From: Channallabes apus
Lineage: Eukaryota; Chordata; Actinopteri; Siluriformes; Clariidae
Assembly (NCBI GenBank): GCA_030522415.1
Contig: CM060111.1
Location: forward strand, 46,541,559-46,605,558
Length of the DNA stretch: 64,000 bases
Direction of reading: 5' to 3'
The notes below the pieces were generated by a model. That model was not told the origin of the DNA. It was given only the letters and a program-made list of their open reading frames with translations, and did not search any database. Shown piece after piece: positions 44,767-55,910 of this stretch (position 1 is its first letter; each line of letters opens with the position of its first letter). Position numbers and translations under genes: made by a program.

Positions 44767-46160
44767 TATACTAATAAAGGGGAAAGTTTGTATGTATCTA
44801 TGTATGTATGTTTGTCCGGGTTAGAAAGGCAACTTCTACATGAGCTAGAAACTTGAAATTTAGTACAGAGGTGTGTCATGCGACCCCCTCCCCGGGAAAA
44901 ATCCGGAAATCTAGGTAGGCCCTCTAGAAACCTAGAAATATACTAATAAAGGGGAAAGTTTGTATGTATCTATGTATGTATGTTTGTCCGGGTTAGAAAG
45001 GCAACTTCTACATGAGCTAGAAACTTGAAATTTAGTACAGAGGTGTGTCATGCGACCCCCTCCCCGGGAAAAATCCGGAAATCTAGGTAGGCCCTCTAGA
45101 AACCTAGAAATCTATACTAATAAAGGGGAAAGTTTGTATGTATCTATGTATGTATGTTTGTCCGGGTTAGAAAGGCAACTTCTACATGAGCTAGAAACTT
45201 GAAATTTAGTACAGAGGTGTGTCATGCGACCCCCTCCCCGGGAAAAATCCGGAAATCTAGGTAGGCCCTCTAGAAACCTAGAAATATACTAATAAAGGGG
45301 AAAGTTTGTATGTATCTATGTATGTATGTTTGTCCGGGTTAGAAAGGCAACTTCTACATGAGCTAGAAACTTGAAATTTAGTACAGAGGTGTGTCATGCG
45401 ACCCCCTCCCCGGGAAAAATCCGGAAATCTAGGTAGGCCCTCTAGAAACCTAGAAATCTATACTAATAAAGGGGAAAGTTTGTATGTATCTATGTATGTA
45501 TGTTTGTCCGGGTTAGAAAGGCAACTTCTACATGAGCTAGAAACTTGAAATTTAGTACAGAGGTGTGTCATGCGACCCCCTCCCCGGGAAAAATCCGGAA
45601 ATCTAGGTAGGCCCTCTAGAAACCTAGAAATATACTAATAAAGGGGAAAGTTTGTATGTATCTATGTATGTATGTTTGTCCGGGTTAGAAAGGCAACTTC
45701 TACATGAGCTAGAAACTTGAAATTTAGTACAGAGGTGTGTCATGCGACCCCCTCCCCGGGAAAAATCCGGAAATCTAGGTAGGCCCTCTAGAAACCTAGA
45801 AATATACTAATAAAGGGGAAAGTTTGTATGTATCTATGTATGTATGTTTGTCCGGGTTAGAAAGGCAACTTCTACATGAGCTAGAAACTTGAAATTTAGT
45901 ACAGAGGTGTGTCATGCGACCCCCTCCCCGGGAAAAATCCGGAAATCTAGGTAGGCCCTCTAGAAACCTAGAAATATATATATTTATCTTCTATACTAAT
46001 AAAGGGGAAAGTTTGTATGTATCTATGTATGTATGTTTGTCCGGGTTAGAAAGGCAACTTCTACATGAGCTAGAAACTTGAAATTTAGTACAGAGGTGTG
46101 TCATGCGACCCCCTCCCCGGGAAAAATCCGGAAATCTAGGTAGGCCCTCTAGAAACCTAG
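44767..46160 (+). repeat. Tandem array of the Helitron 5' end, 8 units
   Basis: The word actaataaaggggaaag starts at 44770, 44942, 45116, 45288, 45462, 45634, 45806 and 45995, giving spacings of 172, 174, 172, 174, 172, 172 and 189. The first four intervals alternate because every second junction retains tcta before actaata. The last interval has an extra tatatatttatcttc. Units look essentially identical in sequence. Confidence 0.95.
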
Positions 46161-46919
46161 AAAACCTAGAAAAACGTTTCCCTTCACTTGCAATCTTGAA
46201 ATTTGGCACGGGCGTGTGCCACGTGGTCCTCTACACGGGAAAATTATAAAAATGTACGTACGCCCTCTAGAAACCTAGAAAAAAGGCCCTCTAGAAATGT
46301 ACAAAACCTACCAAAACGTTTCTATTTGAAATTTGGTACGTCTGACATAAATTTGGTAGGAAAAAAACCCTATATCCAGGTAGGTGCCCGAGAACCCTAC
46401 AAAACGTACGTCCCGTTCTCGCGAGATTCCCGCTTGCGCGTACCTCTTCGTCGTCTTCCTTCTCCGGGCCCCTTCCCCGCGTCTGTCGTCTGCGCATGCT
46501 CCCCTACCAACCCACACTAGGCTATATAAGGCCGCACGCTGTTACCCGTCTTCATTCCCTCGCAATCGTCGCCTGGAGCACACAGTAGCAGGCCTTTCGG
46601 TGCTCATTTGTCGCCTTTGACTTTTGCACTCCATCCATTTGTTTACAGTCGTAGGTGATAATGTTTATGGGCATTTCGTGTTGTTGTTGCCCAATACACC
46701 TCGCATTGTAATGGACGAAACGGCAGAGGTTCTAATCGCCCGTTGCTAATTAGCCACGTAAGCACATTGCACATTTTGATTCGGTACCACTTGCATTTCA
46801 ACATTCCTTATCCGTGCGGCACATTTTGATTCGGTACCACGTGCATTTCAACATTCCTTATCCGTGCGCCAGTAGTGTTCGTCACTTTCACCGTTGACTG
46901 GTTGTACATTGCCGTTCCA

Positions 46920-47255
46920 ATGGACGAAACAAAAGAGGATCCAATCGCCCGAAAGCGTCGGAAGGCCAACGAAAGGAAGGCAAGGTGGCTAGCAAGACAA
47001 AGCCAAGAGACGCTACGCCGTATTCAAGCAGCAGATGCCGAAGCTCACCGCGTACGCCGTCAACACGAAACTCCAGAACAAGCTGCGGTACCCACGTACC
47101 CACCCTTTTTGCAGGACTTGCTTACCAATCCAGACAATCCTGACTATCAAAACATGGATACCCAGATACTACCATTATCACATTCTGCAATGAATGAGTT
47201 GATGAACAATGACTATTTATCGTGTGTATTTATCCAACAAGAAGAACAACAATAA
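46920..47255 (+). CDS. Helitron-associated short ORF
   Basis: 111 aa from the ATG at 46920: MDETKEDPIARKRRKANERK, then a basic, Ala/Arg-rich coiled-coil-like stretch (LRRIQAADAEAHRVRR) and a PTYPPFLQDLL segment. The basic RRKANERKAR...ETxRRxQAxDAEAH style resembles the N-terminal leader of fish and insect Helitron replication-helicase proteins. No HUH motif or helicase motif is present. A decayed duplicate of its start (atggacgaaacggcagaggt) lies at 46711. Could be non-functional residue of the parent ORF. Confidence 0.55.
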   Translation: MDETKEDPIARKRRKANERKARWLARQSQETLRRIQAADAEAHRVRRQHETPEQAAVPTYPPFLQDLLTNPDNPDYQNMDTQILPLSHSAMNELMNNDYLSCVFIQQEEQQ

Positions 47256-47664
47256 ACTAACAACAGAAACATAATAACGTTATGAATAATGATGTATTTA
47301 TTCGGTATGTATTTATCCGGTATGTATTAATACTTCCCTTAATACTGAGTATGCCACACAAACATCGTATGACATCACCATACTTCATGCTTATGTATGT
47401 ATTTATTCGGTATGTATTTCTCCGGTATGTATTTACCCACTGTATTATTTTTGTCCACTGTCCTCTTCATTCATCATTGCATATACTGAGTATTATACTT
47501 CTCCAGTTCTGCGCGCAGCGAAGCGCGCGGGTACTGCTAGTTATATAATATAATCATAAAATGTATTATAAGGAAAATTTTAATAAAACTAAGTGGACTG
47601 GGTGATCCTGTGCCCTCTTCTTATAAAAGCAGCTGAAAGAAGAATAAAACTTTTTTTGTCCACA

Positions 47665-48055
47665 AGGTAAGTTCTGTATACAGCCATAACATTACCACTG
47701 GTCACCAGTTATACCCCAGTAAGCCCAAAGGCTCGCCCATGTCTGTGGGGACCAAAGGCCAGCCTGTCCAGTCTGATCCTACAGAAGCTACAGAATGCAG
47801 CAGAAATCAATGCTAATCATGACAGAAAGACACCAGCAGGCAAAGAGCCCAAGGCCCCTGACCCAGCCTCCAAACTCTCCAGATCCAAATCTGATGGAGT
47901 AAAATGGGACACACCACCCAAAGGATCCGTTGCCAACGTCCTGGTGCTGGACACCACTGCACCCCTAAAGGCTCCCCAGAGCCACACCCCGTGGGACCAG
48001 AGCTGCGCTGATGCCACAAGGGGAGTCTACACCATACTGGAATTTCAGTAATATT
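47665..48055 (+). mobile_element. Decayed Tc1-like element, 3' half
   Basis: Starts near tatacagccataacattacc, a TIR-like text of a common fish element. It contains aatgcagcagaaatcaatgc and gccacaaggggagtctacac, recalled from the 3' half of Tc1-like fish repeats. Heavily mutated; the open frames across it are not genes. Confidence 0.5.
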
Positions 48056-48060
48056 ATGTC

Positions 48061-49596
48061 TGTTCTGTGTCCAGTAGATTAAAAAAGTCTGGCAAAGTGT
48101 GACCTGGTGACTCTCCTCACATCTAGATTAAACTCAGGCGAATGAGCAAACTGACTGGACACCAGCTGTTCATTAAAACAGAGAACCCAAGTGCAGAGCA
48201 GAAGAACAGGCACAAATAGAAGATCACTCTGGGTCAGACCATGAGCTTCAGGTTTCAAGGTTCAGGTTCGTTTGATGACCGTTGAAATGACGTCCCTCCG
48301 ACATGTGCCGTCATGGTTGAAAAATAGTTCCAAGATGAAAGTTGAACAGACGTGTTTGACGTTATCTGATTTTCCACAGCTGACATAGAAGGTCCTCAAT
48401 CCTCTAATTTGCTTGGACGGTGTATATTGAAAAAGAAGGCAAAGTAACAGTTATAAATGCAACCACAGACAACTGTAGACATGTACAAACATTGCACTTT
48501 TAGGAAATGTTCTGTGACAATTTTTTTTTACCAATTACTGTCGTCCTACTGCGACTGTTTTTGGCCAGGGACACAACACTGCCATCGGACCAATGTTTGC
48601 TAGGATGGAACTAAAAGCATACATTTAATCATTAAACATCAATTTAATAGTAAACGTAGGAATGGTAGCAGAATCTCATCTCGGTTACGCAAGGACTAGA
48701 GTATAGCTCTAGTTTCAAAATATTCCAAATATCCCAAAACACAGGCCAAAGCTGTGAAACTCTGAAACACACACTAAGAGCAGAAAGTGAGTGTGCTCTG
48801 CTGAAGTACTCAGTTGTAGCTCATCGCTCCTCATTATTTCAAAGCTGTCCTCTGACTCCCCCTGCTGGACGAAGGTAGATGGTTTTAAACTTAAAAGTAA
48901 GATTTAGATACAGGATGTAGAGTTTGTATTTTTCTTTCCATGTGTTATGTGTGTGATTAGTGTACAGTAGCTTATACTGTATATTCTTCATCTTATTTTT
49001 TTTTCATTCATGGATTTTTCTTGATTTCATAGAACTTGGAACGTCTCTGGAGACAGGTCTGTATTTAAGGTGTTTATCTGTGTAATAGAAAGAGTTTATT
49101 ATTTTCATGTTGTGTTTCCTACAGCAGTGTGTGTGGAGTGTTTATCTCTGACTAAGGATTCTTTTTCCTGGTGAGAGAGAAAGAGAGAGAGTGATGAGTC
49201 AGTTTGTGGGTCTGAGATAACACGTCATGATTTATACTGTATACACAAATACACACTGTTTCTTCACTGACTTTCATTTTTCAAGTAAGCCACGCCCATT
49301 AGGACACTGAGTTGAGTGTTTTGTGATATTTAAACTTTCATTTTTATTTTTTTAAACAAATATTTTACAGCAATAACACATTTATGAAGTCTTTTGGTAA
49401 TAAACTGAAATCTCTGATTAAAGTGGTTGTGCGCTCATTAAGAGTCGAGATGAAACTGACAGATGAAAATTAAATATGTGACATTACGGATGTTTGGGAT
49501 TGGCGGGTGGGTTCAGTCACCGTGAACGCCCTGAGACTTCACACTTCACTTGGAATAAATTCACCTTTCCAACATGTTCTCTCTCACACAGACACA

Positions 49597-49638
<42 letters not shown>

Positions 49639-49742
49639 TCACCACCACAGGCAGAGTTCTCTGTTCTGTTCCAGCGCCACACTGAGGCGTCGTTCCTCTG
49701 AGAACCCTCAGAACTTTTCCACCTCAGCGCACAGAATTTCTC
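48061..49742. other. gpx8 3' flank and intergenic
   Basis: No gene. Contains (CA)n at 49594-49635 and a possible minus-strand aataaa (plus tttatt near 49341-49350) that could end gpx8 transcripts about 390 bp past the stop. Confidence 0.45.
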
Positions 49743-49906
49743 TCAGAGCTCATGTCTCTTCTTCAGTATGATTTCCCGTACGAGAGCCGTCGCTTCCTTC
49801 CTGATTTCCTCCATCGGCTCCTCAGGCTTCCAAACCCGCAGGACCTGACCCTCTGCACCCACCAGGAACTTCCAGAAGTTCCATTTTGGCATCTGTTGAA
49901 CTGAAT
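49743..49906 (-). CDS. gpx8: gpx8 coding exon 3
   Basis: Begins with AT completing Asp157, then SVQQMPKWNFWKFLV, GAEGQVLRVWKPEEPMEEIR and ...ALVREIILKKRHEL, TGA at 49743-49745. Carries tetrad residues Trp165 and Asn166. Acceptor cacacag. Confidence 0.93.
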
Positions 49907-52553
49907 CTGTGTGTCCGAAGAGGACATTTCATAAGCAATACATCAAGAGCGATGGACTAAAATAATACAACGAAATAATTGGATTACTGTGATTTCGTTA
50001 AGAGCCACACCCAAAAAGTCATAAATCATGCTGAAATAATTCAGCATGATTTAGGACTCATTTACATATTTTACATTTGCATATTTGGGTGTGGCTCTTA
50101 ACGAAATCACAGTAATTATAAAAAAAAAAAAATCTGCACAGAAATCAGTTTGCTTTTACCTGTGAGGAATCTGAAGGCTGGCTCCGCCTCTGACCCCATG
50201 ATCTTTATCAAGTTGAAGAACGGGAATGTGACTGCGTAGTTGGACCTGGCAAAGGCCTCTGCATCTCGACCCGTCCCCGGTTCCGTGTCTCCGTACTGTG
50301 CACACGGGAAAGCCAGGACGGTGAAATGAGTCGACCCGAGAGCCCGGTGCAGCTCCTGCAGTTCTCGGTAGTTATGTTCAGTCTGCTCACTGTGGCTCGC
50401 CACGTTTACGACCAGAGACACCTGAAACCACAGCACGCCAGCACTGAGTCCTGCACTCTGATTGGCCAAAGGATGGTGTTGATTAATTCTCTATAACTAG
50501 TGCAGGTCTTTTATGAATGTGCTCACTCTGATATGCTGTTATGGCTCTCTCACAGCACACACTCCACAATTTTTGGCATTGTTTTCTGTAAGGAGGCGTT
50601 TATAAAACATTTATGGAAACAGTCTCCAGTGTGAGTGCTTTGTAAGAGTCAGTGGTTTAAATGTAAGTTTAGGAAAGAATCCATTACATTCTCCCAGTAA
50701 CAAAATAATATTTTCTTATGAAATTAAGATGGAGAAAACTAAGGCTGCTGAGAAAACATCTGTTTACAGCTGCTGTAATGTATGTGACAACAGGATCTAC
50801 AGTAGCTCTTTAGACATTCCCTGACATGAAATGTAACAATAAACTGTAACATTTTTGATAGTTTAGTTTATTTCAATAAATAAATATTGTAATAATAAAA
50901 AAAATTAAGTATTAAAAATTTGGAGACATGATGTTTTAGGAAAACTATAAACTCTACTTCGTTACTTCATCCATCCACTCGATTACTGTTTGTTCCTAAT
51001 GCTAACCTGTCTCCCTGATTACCTGTCTAATGCTAACCTGTCTCCCTGATTACCTGTCTAATGCTAACCTGTCTCCCTGATTACCTGTCTAATGCTAACC
51101 TGTCTCACTGCTCATCTCAATAATGTTCATCTACATTCGTTCACATTTACAGCGTTTGGTAGACGGACGCCCAGACCGACTTACATGTTTATCTCATTAT
51201 ACTGTACGTCTGAGCATTTGAGGGTTGAAGGTCATGCACAAGGGCACAACAGTGGTAACGTGGAGGTGACTACCTGACCAACACTCACCAATGCTCACCC
51301 CTGAACCTGGGACCTTCCAAAGCCCTGAACCCTGTCTCACCACTCACCTGTCTCACTGTGGATATGTTCAGTGTTTTATTTCTCACTGTTTATATGTGAT
51401 TTATATTGAACTCCTGACTTATGGACACTGAGAGCTGATTACACTTCAGGAGAACAAACATGTCTTCCCTGTTATCTACTGTACCTCAGGAATCTGAGCT
51501 GCAACTGCTAACTATTCCTTACAGTTCTAACTTATTCACCAAAACTTATATTTTCAGTCACATTTCACCAGAGTGTTTACACTGGCATAAATGTACGTTT
51601 TGTCTTTTTATTGTTAACAAAGACATCTTTTGGTGAACAATATTACGTTTCCCATCCGTATTCGAAAAAAAAAAATCTGCCTTACTGCGATTGGGTTATA
51701 GCTGGCATGTGCTTGTTAGTAACCAATCAGAGAGCAGAACACGAGCCGCTACAGCGATTCACAACACGGGAGGCGGGATTTATGGGAATTCTCACAGAAA
51801 TGCGGTGTTAATTTTACATTATGACTGAAGAAATAAGTAAATAATGATATTTCCTCACCAAAATTAGATTTATAAACTGAAGTGTTCGTAAAACGGGGGA
51901 TTGTTTTGCAGTTCGAGAACGAACAGAACTATTAACAGCCAGTTTGTTACGAACTATTCTCTTTTTTTTAAACGACTCCCTAAATTGATTCGCGAGAACC
52001 AGGAACAAAAACGCGGTTTTTATATTTTATTGTCCATTATAACACGTACATTATTAGTGTAAATGAGGAGAGAAGTATCGAATATAATCGATAATAAATG
52101 CGTACAGAATAACTAACATTTGCTGGATCTGATTAATCGAGTCGGTTCAGTAAAGTGATTCAGCAGAGAGTTGACTTCGTGGCTCTGGGGTGCTGCGCGA
52201 GACTGCGCGTGCGTGCGTGTGCACGCGCAGGATCTTACAGGTTTTTTTATTCAGTATTAAAAGTTCATCACACTGAGACCTCTGACCCTAAACCCCAGGT
52301 GTACAGAGACACTGAGACACAGGGACACTGAGACACAGGGACTCACCTTCCCCCGATACTTCTCCAGTGAGACTCCTCTCCCCTTAGTGTCCTTCACCTG
52401 GAAGGAGTAAAAGTCTGTGTGTGAGCGGCTCCTGGAGATCTGTGTGTGCAGGAGGAACAGCGAGCTGATGCACAGGGACACGCTGAGGACCAGGGACACC
52501 AGCCGGGTTCTGGAGCTGGATGATTTGGACGGATATCCTCCCAGAGCCTCCAT
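49743..52553 (-). CDS. gpx8: Glutathione peroxidase 8, whole gene (three coding exons)
   Basis: Exons 52553-52347, 50421-50160 and 49906-49743 join to 210 aa, the family's usual length. GPX8 is a type II ER membrane protein of the GPX7/8 branch that reduces peroxide and supports oxidative folding. Visible: signal anchor about residues 18-37; DFYSFQVKDTKGR; GPX signature VNVAS...; FPCAQYGDTEP with Cys109 and Gln111; KIMGSEAEPAFRFLT; WNFWKFLV with the tetrad Trp and Asn; C-terminal RHEL, an ER-retrieval-like tail. Oddity: the peroxidatic position reads VNVASHSEQT, so residue 80 is Ser (AGT) where GPX7/8 normally have Cys. Splicing and frame are otherwise intact, with no sign of decay. It lies downstream of and parallel to anapc5. 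Confidence 0.92.
49975..50120. mobile_element. Palindromic MITE in gpx8 intron 2
   Basis: Inverted repeat of about 36 bp: left ttactgtgatttcgttaaga with gccacaccca, right tgggtgtggctcttaacgaa with atcacagtaa. The core has a second inverted pair, aaatcatgctgaa / ttcagcatgattt. The whole 145 bp would fold as a hairpin. No TSD resolved. Confidence 0.8.
50160..50421 (-). CDS. gpx8: gpx8 coding exon 2
   Basis: VSLVVNVASHSEQTEHNYRE to AEPAFRFLT plus the first base of Asp157. Contains Ser80 (in place of the peroxidatic Cys), Cys109 and Gln111. Acceptor tggtttcag at 50422, donor ACAG/gtaaaag. Confidence 0.94.
50994..51115. repeat. 31-bp minisatellite, about 4 units
   Basis: Unit starts taatgctaacctgtctccct and continues gattacctgtc, in gpx8 intron 1. 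The last unit reads tctcactg. Confidence 0.93.
51137..51350 (-). mobile_element. tRNA-derived SINE fragment
   Basis: Diverged relative of the 36835-37020 module (cagcgtttggtagacggacg, ttgagggttgaaggtcatgc, cctgaacctgggaccttcc). In gpx8 intron 1. Confidence 0.6.
51351..52346. other. gpx8 intron 1, remainder
   Basis: No further feature recognised. A CpG-richer stretch near 52190-52240 (gcgcgagactgcgcgtgcgt) lies in the intron close to exon 1. Confidence 0.5.
52347..52553 (-). CDS. gpx8: gpx8 coding exon 1 (signal anchor)
   Basis: 69 codons, MEALGGYPSKSSSSRTRLVS then a hydrophobic segment (about residues 18-37) and HTDFYSFQVKDTKGRGVSLE, ending YRGK at a gtgagt donor. MEALGGYPSK matches the recalled fish and mammal GPX8 start (MEPLAAYPLK type), fixing the ATG. 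Confidence 0.94.
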
Positions 52554-52721
52554 GTTGGAGGAGTGAAGCTGAAGATGGAGGGATGAGGGGTGGAGGAGTG
52601 CAGAGGGGAGGAGAAGGAGGAGGAGGACACCAGGGCTCGGGTTACAGCAAGGAGGAAAACTGCAGATCTACAGCCACGTGGAGACACTCTGATTAGGACA
52701 CACACTCAGAGTAGGAGTTAC

Positions 52722-52986
52722 TTTGATTAGGGGACACACTCCAAGCAGGACAGACTCAGATTAGGGGACACACTCCAAGCAGGACAGACTCAGATTAGGA
52801 GACACACTCCAAGCAGGACAGACTCAGATTAGGGGACACACTCCAAGCAGGACAGACTCAGATTAGGGGACACTCCAAGCAGGACAGACTCAGATTAGGA
52901 GACACACTCCAAGCAGGACAGACTCAGATTAGGGGACACACTCCAAGCAGGACAGGCTCAGATTAGGGGACACACTCCAAGCAGCT
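52722..52986. repeat. 34-bp minisatellite upstream of gpx8, about 8 units
   Basis: Unit gattaggggacacactccaa followed by gcaggacagactca. One unit lacks 4 bp (ggggacactcc) and some have aggagac. It lies 170-430 bp upstream of the gpx8 ATG, hence in or next to its promoter. Confidence 0.93.
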
Positions 52987-53342
52987 GAACACAGCTTATA
53001 TATAAACCACTGGTTTATATTTTCTTTAACTGGAATATGACATTTAATATTTACATCATACTTAAATTATTGTATATATTTATATATTAAAGCTATAATA
53101 AGATCCATCAATAATTTCATTAAAAAAAAAACACTTTTCTAATTTAGTTTTTAAACTAATTATTTCACCAACATTACACCTTCACTATAATTTTACACAT
53201 TCTATTTTAAAAATACTGTATTTTAGATTTTTTTTCTCATTATGTTGTGTAAATAGAGGCCTTTTCATGAATGCAAAAAGAAACGTAATGAAATGTTTTC
53301 TATTCAATGACACGACTAATACACATGTTTATGAACAAAACA

Positions 53343-53348
53343 TTTATT
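53343..53348 (-). terminator. anapc5: anapc5 polyadenylation signal
   Basis: AATAAA on the minus strand, about 62 nt past the anapc5 stop, followed by a T-rich stretch. Likely 3' end signal of the gene; the short UTR is inferred. Confidence 0.55.
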
Positions 53349-53409
53349 ATTCCTACAGAAATGTGCTGCGTTTGTCTGAGTGGTTGAGGCGTGTGTGTGC
53401 GTGTGTGTG

Positions 53410-53621
53410 TTAGAGGTGGTGAGTGGGCGTGGCCGGGGCGTGCAGCAGCTCCTGGTTCAGCATGCGGAACATTAGCGCGCTCCTGTTGCGCGCGGCCGAG
53501 TTCCCCAGCGCGTGGTGCAGACGAGCCTGCAGGTAATGAACATCACGCAGACGCGCCTTACAGTCCAGCTGAGAGAAATAAAACCCGGCCTCATCCAGAG
53601 TGTGTACCGCTGACTCTACAG
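53410..53621 (-). CDS. anapc5: anapc5 final coding exon
   Basis: Completes an Ala codon, then VESAVHTLDEAGFYFSQLDC, KARLRDVHYLQARLHHALGN, ...RNRSALMFRMLNQELL and HAPATPTHHL, TAA. The C-terminal TPR-like helices are conserved; the final ten residues are not. Acceptor (TG)n-tag. Confidence 0.93.
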
Positions 53622-53912
53622 CTACACACACACACACACACACACGATCATTTATAACATCCACCCATAAAGTGTCACTCAGCCAGAAAAACATGGCTGT
53701 CAGTTTTATATCATTATTAATAGTAAAACACACACACGCGCGCGCTCACCGGTGAGTCTGTGTTCCTCCGAGGCGGACGCGCTCAGAGCCACCTGACACC
53801 GAGCCATCAGAAGCAGCGCTTTAGCTTTATCCATCAGCGCTCCGTGTGCTAACACACACTCCAACACACCACACACCAGCGACAGGGCCTGCTCCGGGAT
53901 CCCCAGCATCAA

Positions 53913-53984
<72 letters not shown>

Positions 53985-54400
53985 CAATATGTAAATAACA
54001 CCACATGAGAATAATTGTGAGGAAGCAATTTAAAATTTAATGGTGTGTGTGTGTGTACCTGTGTGTAAGCGAGGTGCAGTACAGTTTTACACTCGAGTCT
54101 CTGCAGGTTGTGTTGGCGTGTGAGAGCTAAAGCCTTGAGCAGGAGCGGGAGAGCGGCGGAAAACCCACACGAGTCCCAGTGCAGCTCTGCTGTGGCTAAC
54201 ATCACCCTGTAACACACACACACATTTATATCACATTTACATATACACATCAGACATTTAGCAATGAATGAACACACACACACGCACCTGATGTTCATCT
54301 CTGTGTTTTTGTTCTTCTCACACAGCTGCTGTAGACGCTGCAGGACTTTGGAAGCTTCCGATGTGCGATTTAAAGCCCTTAACAGCTGGGCTTCCCTGTC

Positions 54401-54460
<60 letters not shown>

Positions 54461-54536
54461 GATTAATTGTTGAGGTTTGTTTTTAATCATATGACTTTCG
54501 TAAAAAAACTTCCTTTTGTGATCATCTTAGAATGAA

Positions 54537-54580
<44 letters not shown>

Positions 54581-55862
54581 TACCTGTAGAGCCCCTCGGT
54601 GCCGTTCAGGGCAGTAATGGCGGTGACGTGAGGCTCAGCCGCGTGATATTTCCCATCATTCATTGCCTTCTCAAACTGGATGTTGAGATCACACATCATC
54701 CACACCTGCAAACACACAGGACTAGATCATGTGGGCGGGGCTAGCAGGCTTAATGCAAATGAGATGCTCAGGCTGCATTCGTCCCTCCTACTCAAACAGT
54801 CCCCACCCCCCAGTAAGACACTGACCAATCAGGGCTCAGGTTAGCAGGAAGGCATGTGAATGTAGGCTAGTTTAGCTAGCTAGCTCTGTTAGCATGATCA
54901 ATAACCGTATTAGAGTTAAATGATTAGCTTGAGTATGCATAGTGTTAGCGAGCCAGCACACACGTTCGTGTTCAGTGATCATGTAGGTGTGTGTGTGTGT
55001 GCGCGTGTGTGTGTGTGTGATTTTGCGCTCACCTTAGCGTGCTGAGTGTGAGAAGGAAACTGCTGCTTCAGGTGTTTGATGATTTCACTTGCGGCGGCGT
55101 ACAGACCCTGCACATACATGTCACACACACAGGGCACACAACGTTAAAATATAACACTGTGTGTCAGAGTTTATAGCTGTGGTGAAAGGTCAGAGGTGAG
55201 AGGTGAACCTGGTCGGCGTGGAGCTGTGCGAGGTGACACAGCGCGATGGCGAACGGCTCCGTGGTGTTCTGCTGAACTCCGAAATTCACCGGCTCCAAAC
55301 TGTTCATGTTCAACAGGAGCTGAGACTGCTGCACTGACATCGTACTGACACACACACACACACACACAAGGTGACGGTTAGAAACAACGGAAAAGTCAAA
55401 CTAAATATTACACACTGCACACTAAAGGGAAATGATTCTGAGCTGTCTGTCTCTCACCACTTCATCACCCTGCACCACAGGGAGGCGCTCTGACCTGTCT
55501 CACTGATTCCAGCTTATTTTTTGTGAGCCTGCTCTAAAATAAATGTCTCACTGTACTATAACCTGTCTCGCTGCACTCCAAGCTGTCTTTCTCTTTCACC
55601 TCTTGCCATACATGCTCCAACGTACCGTCTCACGCTTCTGTCTCACTGCGCTCTGAGCCATCTCTCTCTCTCTCTCTCACCTTTTGCCGTACATGCTCCA
55701 CAGGGAGGCGCTCTGAGCCAGACTAATCTCGATCAGTTCGTTCAGACTGTGTTTCCACAGCAGCACAGCCGTCTGGCGCTGAGCATCCAGCAGCTGAGGA
55801 GCCGAGAAACCCTGCAGTGCCCCCCGCTGGACAAGAGACTGTACACCCAGGCACGCTAAATA

Positions 55863-55910
<48 letters not shown>

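Larger units (their letters stand above)
44765..47540 (+). mobile_element. Helitron-like element with eightfold repeated 5' end
   Basis: 5' end TCTATACTAATAAAGGGG (TC start). 3' end: hairpin GCGCGC-agcgaa-GCGCGC at 47511-47528, 12 nt, then CTAG (47537-47540) and T outside. This is the Helitron terminal layout. The body (46160-47540) has a TATATAAGG core promoter near 46523, a 50-bp direct duplication (46765-46864) and a short ORF. No Rep or helicase domain is present, so it is a non-autonomous derivative. Confidence 0.85.

Noticed and set aside
46203..46620. Overlapping frames in the Helitron 5' body
   Set aside because: No domain, and they overlap on both strands in a CG-rich promoter stretch; only 46920-47255 has Helitron-leader resemblance.
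52722..52986. Regularly spaced repeats that could suggest a CRISPR array
   Set aside because: Units are head-to-tail with no unique spacers, in a vertebrate gene context. Same reasoning for 44767-46160.
53909..54490. 193-codon minus-strand frame running through anapc5 exons and introns
   Set aside because: It reads through (TG)n introns as VCVCVC. The true coding parts are the two exons with GT-AG sites that join in frame.
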